The notes beneath the pieces were generated by a model that saw only the letters and a list, made by a program, of their open reading frames with translations, made no database searches and was not told the origin of the DNA. A stretch of DNA of 5,988 bases from an uncultured Eubacteriales bacterium (lineage in GTDB: Bacteria > Bacillota > Clostridia > Christensenellales > UBA1242). The translations under genes and the position numbers were made by a program. Location: contig CARBWQ010000058.1 in assembly GCA_948949055.1 (NCBI GenBank), positions 1 to 5,988 of the forward strand, written 5' to 3'. Positions 1 through 5,795 of the stretch are shown here, one piece after another; position 1 is the stretch's first letter, and each line of letters starts with the position of its first letter.

Positions 1-38
1 ATAGAGGTTTGGAGCAACTTGTAGAGATTATGAAATAG
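1..38 (+). CDS. 3' end of an unidentified gene (last 11 codons)
   Basis: Read from base 3, the window opens with codons for RGLEQLVEIMK followed by TAG at 36-38. This is a plausible amphipathic C-terminal helix of a rightward gene whose body lies outside the window. Another frame stops at 22-24 and is also possible. The 93 bases between this stop and the next strong terminator contain no other convincing gene. Eleven residues are too few to assign a family. Confidence 0.4.
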   Translation, partial: RGLEQLVEIMK

Positions 39-77
39 TAGTATAAATGGATAATGAAACTAGTATATGGTAAAACG

Positions 78-130
78 AAAAAGTGATAAGATAAAGTTAT
101 TAAGCTATTAAGCGAAATAACTTTATCACT
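78..130 (-). terminator. Imperfect long hairpin, probable second leftward terminator behind tRNA-Trp
   Basis: The right arm at 116-130 pairs with the left arm at 82-101 to give 15 base pairs (AGTGATAAAGTTATT), apart from a 5-base bulge. On the minus strand the hairpin is followed by five U residues (complement of 78-82), as in an intrinsic terminator. On the plus strand no U-tract follows, so it should act on leftward transcription only. The left arm holds a tandem GATAA pair (85-94), and the tandem TATTAAGC pair (98-113) runs into the loop. Confidence 0.5.
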
Positions 131-131
131 G

Positions 132-160
132 AAAAAAGAACGCTGTTAGCGTTCTTTTTT
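132..160. terminator. Bidirectional intrinsic terminator
   Basis: Bases 132-144 pair perfectly with 148-160 around a GTT loop. The stem has six A-U pairs at its base and a GAACGCT/AGCGTTC core. On the plus strand it ends in TTTTTT and can stop the gene ending at 38. On the minus strand it also ends in TTTTTT and begins two bases past the tRNA-Trp CCA end, so it stops the tRNA transcript too. Confidence 0.85.
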
Positions 161-162
161 CT

Positions 163-236
163 TGGCAGGGGTGGAAGGAATCGAACCCTCCTCAGGAGTT
201 TTGGAGACTCTTATTCTACCGATGAACTACACCCCT
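163..236 (-). tRNA. tRNA-Trp (anticodon CCA)
   Basis: The reverse complement folds as a complete 74-base cloverleaf. The acceptor AGGGGTG pairs perfectly with CACCCCT, and discriminator G and an encoded CCA follow. The D arm is GTTC/GAAT, the anticodon loop CTCCAAA carries CCA (complement of 202-204), the variable loop has four bases, and the T arm has a TTCGATT loop. The sequence closely follows known Firmicute tRNA-Trp. The first anticodon-stem pair (27-43) is an A-C mismatch, where G-C is usual. A promoter lies upstream at 282-310, and terminators follow directly downstream. It appears to be transcribed alone. Confidence 0.96.
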
Positions 237-281
237 ATATTAAAATAAAATACTTATATTTGATTTTAAAACTACTTGCAT

Positions 282-310
282 ATTTTAACACATTATCTGT
301 TATAAGTCAA
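282..310 (-). promoter_or_regulatory. Extended -10 promoter for tRNA-Trp
   Basis: On the minus strand TTGACT (complement of 305-310) and TAAAAT (complement of 282-287) are separated by exactly 17 bases. A TG one base before the -10 makes it an extended -10 box. The start would be near 275, about 40 bases before the mature tRNA. This is inferred from the SigA consensus and has no experimental support. Confidence 0.75.
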
Positions 311-359
311 ACAATTTTGAAAAGTAATATTAAATTCTCTTTTTAAAGCACAAAAATAT

Positions 360-388
360 TTGAATTTTAACTTTAAACATGTTAAAAT
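360..388 (+). promoter_or_regulatory. Extended -10 promoter for the nucleotidase-hydrolase operon
   Basis: TTGAAT (360-365) and TAAAAT (383-388) are spaced 17 bases apart, with TG at 380-381 forming an extended -10. Transcription would begin near 395, leaving a leader of about 25 bases that contains the ribosome binding site. It diverges from the tRNA-Trp promoter 50 bases away and shares its TGTTAAAAT core. Confidence 0.75.
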
Positions 389-419
389 ATAGAGTATTTA
401 TTAAAAAAAGGAGTTACTA

Positions 420-1013
420 ATGATAATTGGTGTAGATGTAGATGGTGTTTTGACTAATCTTTATAGATATGTAAAAAAGAGAAATAAAGTATATTTTAAG
501 CATGAAAAGCTAGCTGAAAAAAAGAAGAAAAACAATGGTTTAGGGGAGCTTTTAGGGTGGTCAAAAGATCAAGATGATAGGTTTTGGGCTGATAACATTT
601 TTGATTATTCTATAAATGTCAAATTTTACAAACAGGCGAGTAAATATTTACAAAAGCTAAAAGATGATGGGCATCAAATTTATATAATTACATTAAGATA
701 TTACTTGGGAGAAGATAGCGAAAGGGGCAAAGAAATGGAGAAGATTTTCTATAAATCTTTCGAGGATAATAATATAGTTTATGATAAAATCTTTGCTTTG
801 TTTCCAGTAGGTGACAAATTACCAACTATTTTAGAGAAGAAAGTTGATGTTATGATTGATGACTCTCGTTTTAATTTAGAGTCTATTTCAAAACATGTGC
901 CAACAATATGTTATCATACAAAATATAACAAGTATTTAAAGCTTGACAATATGACTAGATGTAAAAATTGGAAGCAGATTTACAAAACAATAAAACAAAT
1001 GGAAGTTAAATAA
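420..1013 (+). CDS. HAD-family 5'(3')-deoxyribonucleotidase-like phosphatase
   Basis: This is a 197-aa cytosolic protein of the HAD phosphohydrolase superfamily, close to the NT5C-type nucleotidases. It probably removes phosphate from nucleotides or a similar small phosphoester, but the substrate cannot be read from sequence. Motif I is VDVDGVLTN at residues 5-13, with D6 as likely nucleophile and D8 as acid/base. Motif II is T91 in IITLR, a likely motif III lysine is near K133, and motif IV is the DD pair 147-148 in MIDDSRFN. A helical, lysine-rich cap lies at about 20-75. The start is supported by AAGGAG at 408-413, six bases upstream. The next gene begins 10 bases after the stop, so the two are probably co-transcribed from the promoter at 360-388. 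There is no signal peptide. Confidence 0.8.
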   Translation: MIIGVDVDGVLTNLYRYVKKRNKVYFKHEKLAEKKKKNNGLGELLGWSKDQDDRFWADNIFDYSINVKFYKQASKYLQKLKDDGHQIYIITLRYYLGEDSERGKEMEKIFYKSFEDNNIVYDKIFALFPVGDKLPTILEKKVDVMIDDSRFNLESISKHVPTICYHTKYNKYLKLDNMTRCKNWKQIYKTIKQMEVK

Positions 1014-1023
1014 AGGAGATAGA

Positions 1024-1638
1024 ATGAAAATAGAGCGTCTTGTATCGAAATTATTAGAGTCTAATGTTTATTTAGTTGAAAAAGACGATAATGTAATTAT
1101 TGTTGATTGTGGGTGTGAAGTTGAGAGTGTCGTTGAGGCTGTTCGAGGCAAAAAGGTTGTTGGGATACTGCTTACACATGGCCATTACGACCATAGCAAG
1201 TATTGTAATGAATATGCAGAAAAATTTGGAGTAAAAATCTATGCAAATAGCAAAATTGCAGAAACATTGACTGATAAGATTGCTATTTATAGCGAAGATG
1301 GAAATATTATAAGCGACCTTTCTAATTTTATTTTTATAGAAGATGATTGTAAACTTACTATTGAAAATTTTGTTGTAGAATGTTTTTCTTGTGGTGGTCA
1401 TTGTAAATGTTGCGAGTGCTATATAATAGAAGGTAATTTGTTTGCAGGTGATGTACTATTTGAGCGCAGTATAGGCAGGACTGATCTTAAAGGCTCTGAC
1501 AAAAATGAAATGTATGACTCACTTTGCAAGCTTGAAAATTTAAATTTTGACCATACTTACAGTGGTCATGGAGAAAGTACAGATAGCGTTCAGCAAAAAA
1601 AGAATATCGCAGTTTATAAAAGATTTCTTACAAGATAA
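1024..1638 (+). CDS. Metallo-beta-lactamase-fold hydrolase, glyoxalase II-like
   Basis: This is a 204-aa cytosolic metallohydrolase of the GloB (hydroxyacylglutathione hydrolase-like) group, the usual size for the short bacterial members. The motif THGHYDH at 51-57 gives ligands H52, H54, D56 and H57. H126, D143 (AGDVLF) and H182 (SGHGE) complete a dinuclear metal site. The family-typical SIGRTDL sits at 149-155. The substrate is probably a thioester or lactone-like metabolite and remains unknown. The segment around H126, normally like TPGH-TPGS, reads SCGGHCKCCECY, with six cysteines in residues 120-132 and more at C29, C31, C61 and C168. The start follows AAAGGAG with a short spacer, 10 bases after the upstream nucleotidase gene, so it is the second gene of that operon. 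The stop codon lies inside the arm of a terminator hairpin. Confidence 0.87.
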   Translation: MKIERLVSKLLESNVYLVEKDDNVIIVDCGCEVESVVEAVRGKKVVGILLTHGHYDHSKYCNEYAEKFGVKIYANSKIAETLTDKIAIYSEDGNIISDLSNFIFIEDDCKLTIENFVVECFSCGGHCKCCECYIIEGNLFAGDVLFERSIGRTDLKGSDKNEMYDSLCKLENLNFDHTYSGHGESTDSVQQKKNIAVYKRFLTR

Positions 1639-1669
1639 AAAAAGTGATTTGAATTAATCACTTTTTTTT
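1637..1669. terminator. Bidirectional intrinsic terminator between converging operons
   Basis: A-tract 1637-1643 plus GTGATT (1644-1649) pairs with AATCAC (1656-1661) plus T-tract 1662-1668 around a six-base loop. It gives a U-tract in both directions, so it can end the hydrolase operon from the left and the dnaB-dnaI-like operon from the right. The left arm starts within the hydrolase stop codon, and the leftward gene ends 13 bases away at 1682. Confidence 0.85.
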
Positions 1670-1681
1670 ATTGCCAAATCT

Positions 1682-2587
1682 CTAATTATTTTTTTGCAGG
1701 CGCAAATCTTTATCTTCTATATAAACACAAATTGAGGTGTTTTTATCTGCAATTCTACTTGAAATGCGTTCATCATAGTAATCATTAATGTCAGATAATG
1801 TCAAATTGGTTGTAATTATTGTTGGTCTTTTGTTCATTCTTCGTTCATTTAGCACTTGATAAAGATAACTTAATGTAACATTAGGATTTCGTAGTTCTGA
1901 GCCTAAATCGTCAATAAAGAGAATTTCTGCGTCGATATATTTAGAAATAAGATTCTGTTTTTCATTTGCATCACGGGTTGAATAACTTTTGACAAAATCT
2001 TGATGCATAGCAAAAGAGGTGGTTAATAGCACTAGTTTGTGTCTTTTTATAAGTTCATTAGCCATACATTTTATTAGGTGAGTTTTTCCGACACCAGTTT
2101 GTCCAGCAAGACAAATTATTGTCTTATCAAAGTTAGAATGACACCAAGCTTGCATTTTGCTGTAAAGCTTTTGAATGAAATCTTTATTTTGGAAAATTTG
2201 GAAATTAGAACTTTCAAAATCTTCCAGCTCTAAAAAACCACTTTCATATTTTAAAATTTTGTTAACTTCATCTATAAGGCAATCGCAGTAACGTGAACCA
2301 TTCATGCCTGTATCATTACATTTTTTGCAATTATAAATTGGTTCAACTGAGCCAATATTTAATTCTTTTAGACGATTTTGAAACTCTTGTTTAAGTGAAG
2401 ATAACTTTTCATTATCGTCAACGCCAGTTTTTGCATTTTCAATCATTTGATTTACATAAGCTAGATAAAGATTTTTGAATTTTTGATCGTTGTAAGCCTG
2501 CTCTTTATGGGCAAGTGCTTGACGTTCAGCATCAAAGTGGCGATCATCTATTATCTTTTTCGCTCTTTCTAATATTGTAGTTTTCAT
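1682..2587 (-). CDS. dnaI: DnaI/DnaC-type AAA+ helicase loader
   Basis: This is a 301-aa cytosolic ATPase that should load the replicative hexameric helicase onto DNA during initiation and restart. It is close in length to B. subtilis DnaI (about 310 aa). The N-terminal helical region (1-80), likely helicase-binding, is followed by a zinc-binding segment with C87, C90, C101 and C103 (CKKC...CDC). The AAA+ core has Walker A GQTGVGKT at 162-169, Walker B ILFIDD at 222-227, sensor 1 N261 (TTN), NERR at 247-250 as a possible arginine finger, and ERISSRI at 273-279 around sensor 2. The start is set by AGGAG (complement of 2593-2597), five bases upstream. It lies 15 bases after the DnaB-like gene and is surely co-transcribed with it. 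General annotation may call it DnaC. The partner context favours the DnaI role. Confidence 0.88.
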   Translation of the reverse strand: MKTTILERAKKIIDDRHFDAERQALAHKEQAYNDQKFKNLYLAYVNQMIENAKTGVDDNEKLSSLKQEFQNRLKELNIGSVEPIYNCKKCNDTGMNGSRYCDCLIDEVNKILKYESGFLELEDFESSNFQIFQNKDFIQKLYSKMQAWCHSNFDKTIICLAGQTGVGKTHLIKCMANELIKRHKLVLLTTSFAMHQDFVKSYSTRDANEKQNLISKYIDAEILFIDDLGSELRNPNVTLSYLYQVLNERRMNKRPTIITTNLTLSDINDYYDERISSRIADKNTSICVYIEDKDLRLQKNN

Positions 2588-2602
2588 TGAATCTCCTAAT
2601 TA

Positions 2603-4057
2603 TTAAACGTCAATTTCGTCAATAGACTGAAAGAGAGCATTAAGTTGACTGTTTGAATAACTTCTTCCAGTAAAGTTTTTGGCAGAATTATTTTGGTTTG
2701 TGCTATTTGAACTAATAGGTGTTGTATTTTTAGCTTCTTGTAAGGTCTTAATCCCTTTTTCATGCCAGTCAGCTAAAATTCTACTTAGATATTTGATAGG
2801 ATTTTCTTTTGCTTTTGAAAGGTTAGTTGCATGTTCAATTAACTCATCACTAAGTTTCCAACTATCTTTCCAAGTTTTGTAATTTTCACGATCAATAAAG
2901 TTTACAACTCTTTTAATACCAAGTTCATCTAAAATGTTTTGTAATTTCTCATCTACTGCAAGAATTTCACCCATATATTCATTGAAGGCATCAATAGAAA
3001 GTAAGCCAAGTTTATAAAATTTAGCGACCGACTTATCCATTCCGTCGAGTGTACGAATAGAACTTTTAAAGCAATATCTTGCTATTTCAAGAAGAAGTGA
3101 CCTGTCAAAGCCTAAATTGATCCATTTCAATATATAATTTTCAACCACAACTTCTAAGTTTTCATAGAAAAGTCCAAGTTCTTTATTTATTTCTTTTGAA
3201 AGGTCGTATAGTTCTTTTTTATCTTTTTCAAAGTTGTCAATTTCGTTTGAAGAAAATAACTTCATTTCATAGTATTTTTTGATTAATCCGTCAGCCTTTT
3301 CAACTGAAAATCTATTTTTCCCTTTGAAAGTTTTACAAATATGAAGAATTACATCAAGAGAGAACCCATAATCATTTAACCATTTGTTTACGGTGGCTCT
3401 CTCTTCAACATAAGGTGCTCGCTTTATTCCTGTTGCATTAAAAATTTCAGTAATTTCAGGTGATTTCTCTTCAAACTTATTGAGTCTTTCTTCAACTTGA
3501 AGGGTGCTAGTTATTCCTTCATTAGCCCAATTTTTGGCGACTGTCAAAATATAATTATACCCAACTGCACTTTGTTTTGTTTCAACACAATATTTCATAA
3601 TCATGAGTAGAGCTTCTTGTTCTACATGAAATCTCTCTAAAAAATCATAATATTCTTGATATTCATGCTTTGATATCGAACGTTTACCTTGGAAAATCTC
3701 TTGTGCTTGTTGATTGAATGTTTCATATTTATCAGGCTTATAAAGTTTGTTTGCTGAAACCACATTTTTTAGAGGAATATAAGTTACTTCAAGAGGGTTT
3801 ACTCTAAGAAGTCTAACAAGTCCTTGCTCTTCCCAATATTCAAAAGCAGAAATAATTTCGTCTTCGCTTAAATTAAGAGTGCTTGAAAAGTTTGAAAGAG
3901 AGTTGTCAAAGGCGTTGCTAGAACATAAATAAAGTCCATAAATATAAACAATGACTTGATTTGGCTGGGCAAAAGGTAGATAGTCGTTTATAAAGATATT
4001 ATCCAGTTCTGTTTTAGAACTTGCAATATATTCAGTTGAGTATTTGCAAAATGACAT
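2603..4057 (-). CDS. DnaB/DnaD-type replication initiation protein (Gram-positive helicase-loading factor)
   Basis: This 484-aa protein resembles the Gram-positive primosomal protein DnaB (helicase co-loader, not the helicase) and its relative DnaD. Residues about 20-95 form a winged-helix, DDBH1-like domain (PNQVIVYIYGLYL ... YWEEQGLVRLL). Then come four helical units similar to the DDBH2 domain, at about 131-192, 213-278, 301-363 and 383-443. Units 1 and 4 carry the canonical Y-x3-I/V-x3-W signature (Y169-V173-W177 and Y423-I427-W431), while units 2 and 3 are degenerate. A Ser/Asn-rich linker (446-462) leads to a C-terminal peptide, RSYSNSQLNALFQSIDEIDV, of the kind seen in clostridial DnaD proteins. 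No membrane segment is visible. The start has AGGAG at 4064-4068 with a six-base spacer. Order and size match B. subtilis dnaB-dnaI. An annotation as 'DnaD domain protein' would be equally fair. Confidence 0.82.
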   Translation of the reverse strand: MSFCKYSTEYIASSKTELDNIFINDYLPFAQPNQVIVYIYGLYLCSSNAFDNSLSNFSSTLNLSEDEIISAFEYWEEQGLVRLLRVNPLEVTYIPLKNVVSANKLYKPDKYETFNQQAQEIFQGKRSISKHEYQEYYDFLERFHVEQEALLMIMKYCVETKQSAVGYNYILTVAKNWANEGITSTLQVEERLNKFEEKSPEITEIFNATGIKRAPYVEERATVNKWLNDYGFSLDVILHICKTFKGKNRFSVEKADGLIKKYYEMKLFSSNEIDNFEKDKKELYDLSKEINKELGLFYENLEVVVENYILKWINLGFDRSLLLEIARYCFKSSIRTLDGMDKSVAKFYKLGLLSIDAFNEYMGEILAVDEKLQNILDELGIKRVVNFIDRENYKTWKDSWKLSDELIEHATNLSKAKENPIKYLSRILADWHEKGIKTLQEAKNTTPISSNSTNQNNSAKNFTGRSYSNSQLNALFQSIDEIDV

Positions 4058-4099
4058 TATTTTCTCCTAATAATAAAAATTAATAAAATTACAAAAAAC

Positions 4100-4128
4100 A
4101 TTGTAACACAACAAGTTTTATTTTTCAA
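4100..4128 (-). promoter_or_regulatory. Extended -10 promoter for the dnaB-dnaI-like operon
   Basis: On the minus strand TTGAAA (complement of 4123-4128) and TACAAT (complement of 4100-4105) are 17 bases apart. A TG one base before the -10 gives an extended -10. The predicted start near 4093 leaves a leader of about 35 bases with AGGAG before the ATG. No operator or riboswitch fits in so short a leader. Confidence 0.75.
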
Positions 4129-4142
4129 CCAAATTTGAAAGG

Positions 4143-4181
4143 TTGTCTTATTTTAATATGAGAAGTATTTTATTTTGTAAT
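4143..4181 (+). promoter_or_regulatory. Weak candidate promoter region for the M1 peptidase gene
   Basis: Two poor SigA-like matches overlap here, each with a 17-base spacer: TTGTCT (4143-4148) with TATTTT (4166-4171), and TTAATA (4153-4158) with TGTAAT (4176-4181). Either would give a leader of roughly 25-35 bases. Neither is as good as the other promoters in the window, so this is a candidate region and not a defined site. Confidence 0.3.
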
Positions 4182-4211
4182 TAAATTTATTTTGCGCGCG
4201 TAAAGTATAGC

Positions 4212-5723
4212 ATGAAAAAAATATTGTTAAATAAAAAAATTATAAAGTATGTTTTGTCAGGCATATGCCTAGCTTTAATTATCTTGGCTGTAATACTTTT
4301 TTGTATTAAGGGAAAGGAAGATGATAGCAAGGGATTAAATAATTATATTTTAAAGCTTGATTATGATGAGGACAGCAATTTGCTAAAAGGCAGGGAAGAA
4401 ATATGCTATGTTAACAATAGTAATAATTGTTTTGATAAATTATATTTTCATCTTTATCCGAATGCATTCAGAGAGGGTGCTAAGGCAAAAGTGGTTTCGC
4501 AAACCAATATAGATAACGCCTATCCTAATGGTTTGGATTATGGAAATATAAGAATAAACAGCGTTAATGATAAGCAAAGTGGTTTTACAGTAGCTGGTGA
4601 AGATGAAAATATCTTAATTGTAGAGCTTGAAAGTGAATTGTTTCCAGATGAAAAGATAACTTTGAGTATAGATTTTGAGGTTAAACTTGCAAATATTAAT
4701 CATAGGCTTGGATTTGGAGATAAGACTATAAACTTCGGCAATTTTTATCCTATTGCCTGTGTTTACGAGGAAGGAAAAGGCTTTTGTCAAGATTTATATC
4801 ACTCAAATGGAGATCCATTTTACAGCGATGTTGCAAATTTTGATGTGGAGATTTCTATTGATAATTCTTTTATGATTGCAAGTACTGGCAGTTTGACATC
4901 CTCAGAAAACTGCAACGGAAAAACAACTTATTTTTATAAAGCTAGCAAGGTAAGAGATTTCTGCTTTTCTCTCAGTAAAGAATTCGAGATGGTTTCCACT
5001 AAGGTAGAGGATATTGAAGTAAAATATTATGGCTATAAAGGTGATGGTAATTTAGATAAATGTTTAAATGTTTCAATAGATGCACTTAAAACTTTTAATG
5101 ACCTATTTGGTAAATATCCTTATAATACTCTTTCTATTGTAAAATCAAATTTCATTCATGGGGGCATGGAGTATCCAAATATTGTTCTTATAAGCGACAG
5201 AATAACTGATGAAAAGGATTTAAACTATGTCATTGTTCATGAAATAGCTCATCAGTGGTGGTATGGTCTTGTGGGAAATGATGAATATAACCACGCTTGG
5301 ATTGATGAAGGTTTGGCTGAATATAGCACGCTTTTGTTCTTTGAAGAAAACAAAGAGTATGGCGAAAATTATAAAGGACTTGTAAATAATGCTTTGAAAA
5401 GTTATATGTTATTTGAAGAGGTATATTTAAAGGTTACAGGTAAAGTTGATGGAAGAATGGATAGACCTCTTAGTCAGTTTGAAACAGAGCCTGAATATAC
5501 TCAATGCACTTATACAAGAGGAATTTTGATGTTTAATTCATTTAGAGAACTTGTTGGAAGAAATAAAATTATAAAAGCAATGAAAACATTGCAAGAAAAA
5601 TATAGGTATAAAAACATATCAAAAGATGAACTAATTTCAGTTTTTGAAAAGTTTGGAGGAAGAGAAACCGAAAGCTTTTTCAATAACTGGTTAAATGATA
5701 AAGTCGTGCTAACAAAAGGCTGA
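4212..5723 (+). CDS. Membrane-anchored M1-family zinc aminopeptidase
   Basis: This is a 503-aa gluzincin peptidase expected to trim N-terminal residues from peptides outside the membrane. Basic residues up to K12 and a hydrophobic stretch at about 13-31 form an uncleaved signal anchor. The beta-rich N-terminal M1 domain spans about 43-260. The catalytic domain has GGMEYP at 317-322 (the GAMEN-like substrate loop), zinc site HEIAH at 343-347 and E366 in WIDEG, giving HExxH-x18-E with catalytic E344. Y434 in YTRG is the likely transition-state tyrosine. The protein ends at about 500, so the large C-terminal helical domain of PepN-type enzymes is absent. No in-frame start lies upstream (TAA at 4182-4184). 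The ATG lacks a clear Shine-Dalgarno, with only a weak AAAG nearby. TGA is followed at once by an in-frame TAG. Confidence 0.88.
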   Translation: MKKILLNKKIIKYVLSGICLALIILAVILFCIKGKEDDSKGLNNYILKLDYDEDSNLLKGREEICYVNNSNNCFDKLYFHLYPNAFREGAKAKVVSQTNIDNAYPNGLDYGNIRINSVNDKQSGFTVAGEDENILIVELESELFPDEKITLSIDFEVKLANINHRLGFGDKTINFGNFYPIACVYEEGKGFCQDLYHSNGDPFYSDVANFDVEISIDNSFMIASTGSLTSSENCNGKTTYFYKASKVRDFCFSLSKEFEMVSTKVEDIEVKYYGYKGDGNLDKCLNVSIDALKTFNDLFGKYPYNTLSIVKSNFIHGGMEYPNIVLISDRITDEKDLNYVIVHEIAHQWWYGLVGNDEYNHAWIDEGLAEYSTLLFFEENKEYGENYKGLVNNALKSYMLFEEVYLKVTGKVDGRMDRPLSQFETEPEYTQCTYTRGILMFNSFRELVGRNKIIKAMKTLQEKYRYKNISKDELISVFEKFGGRETESFFNNWLNDKVVLTKG

Positions 5724-5733
5724 TAGACCTTTT
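5714..5733 (+). terminator. Weak hairpin at the end of the peptidase gene
   Basis: AAAAGG (5714-5719) pairs with CCTTTT (5728-5733) around an eight-base loop that contains the stop codon. Only two G-C pairs hold the stem and no extra U-tract follows. It would be a poor terminator, and readthrough from the peptidase gene into glmS is possible. Confidence 0.25.
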
Positions 5734-5795
5734 AAAATAATGTTTATCAACATGAATTTCCCTTGCATATTATGTATTTATGATAAGGAGAATTT

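Noticed and set aside
1072..1401. 109-aa open frame on the minus strand
   Set aside because: It lies wholly inside the metallo-hydrolase gene, whose motifs are unmistakable. The antisense product has low-complexity I/F/N composition and no good ribosome binding site.
2679..2882. 67-aa open frame on the plus strand
   Set aside because: It is antisense to the C-terminal part of the DnaB-like gene. Its hydrophobic character is a by-product of the complement of charged helices.
4126..4145. CAACC/GGTTG inverted repeat between the divergent promoters, as an operator
   Set aside because: The arms are only five bases with a ten-base centre. That is expected by chance, and no second copy is seen.
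5740..5753. ATGTT/AACAT small hairpin before glmS
   Set aside because: It has five A-U-rich pairs and no U-tract. It is too weak to call a terminator or regulatory element.
5744..5773. Promoter for glmS (TTATCA and TATTAT, 18 bases apart)
   Set aside because: The -35 is poor, and the TG is one base off for an extended -10. It is only weakly better than chance in such AT-rich DNA, so it was not listed as a feature.
5724..5795. Possible glmS ribozyme in the leader of glmS
   Set aside because: The gap is only 72 bases, too short for the known ribozyme core and its pairings. I see no matching conserved segments.
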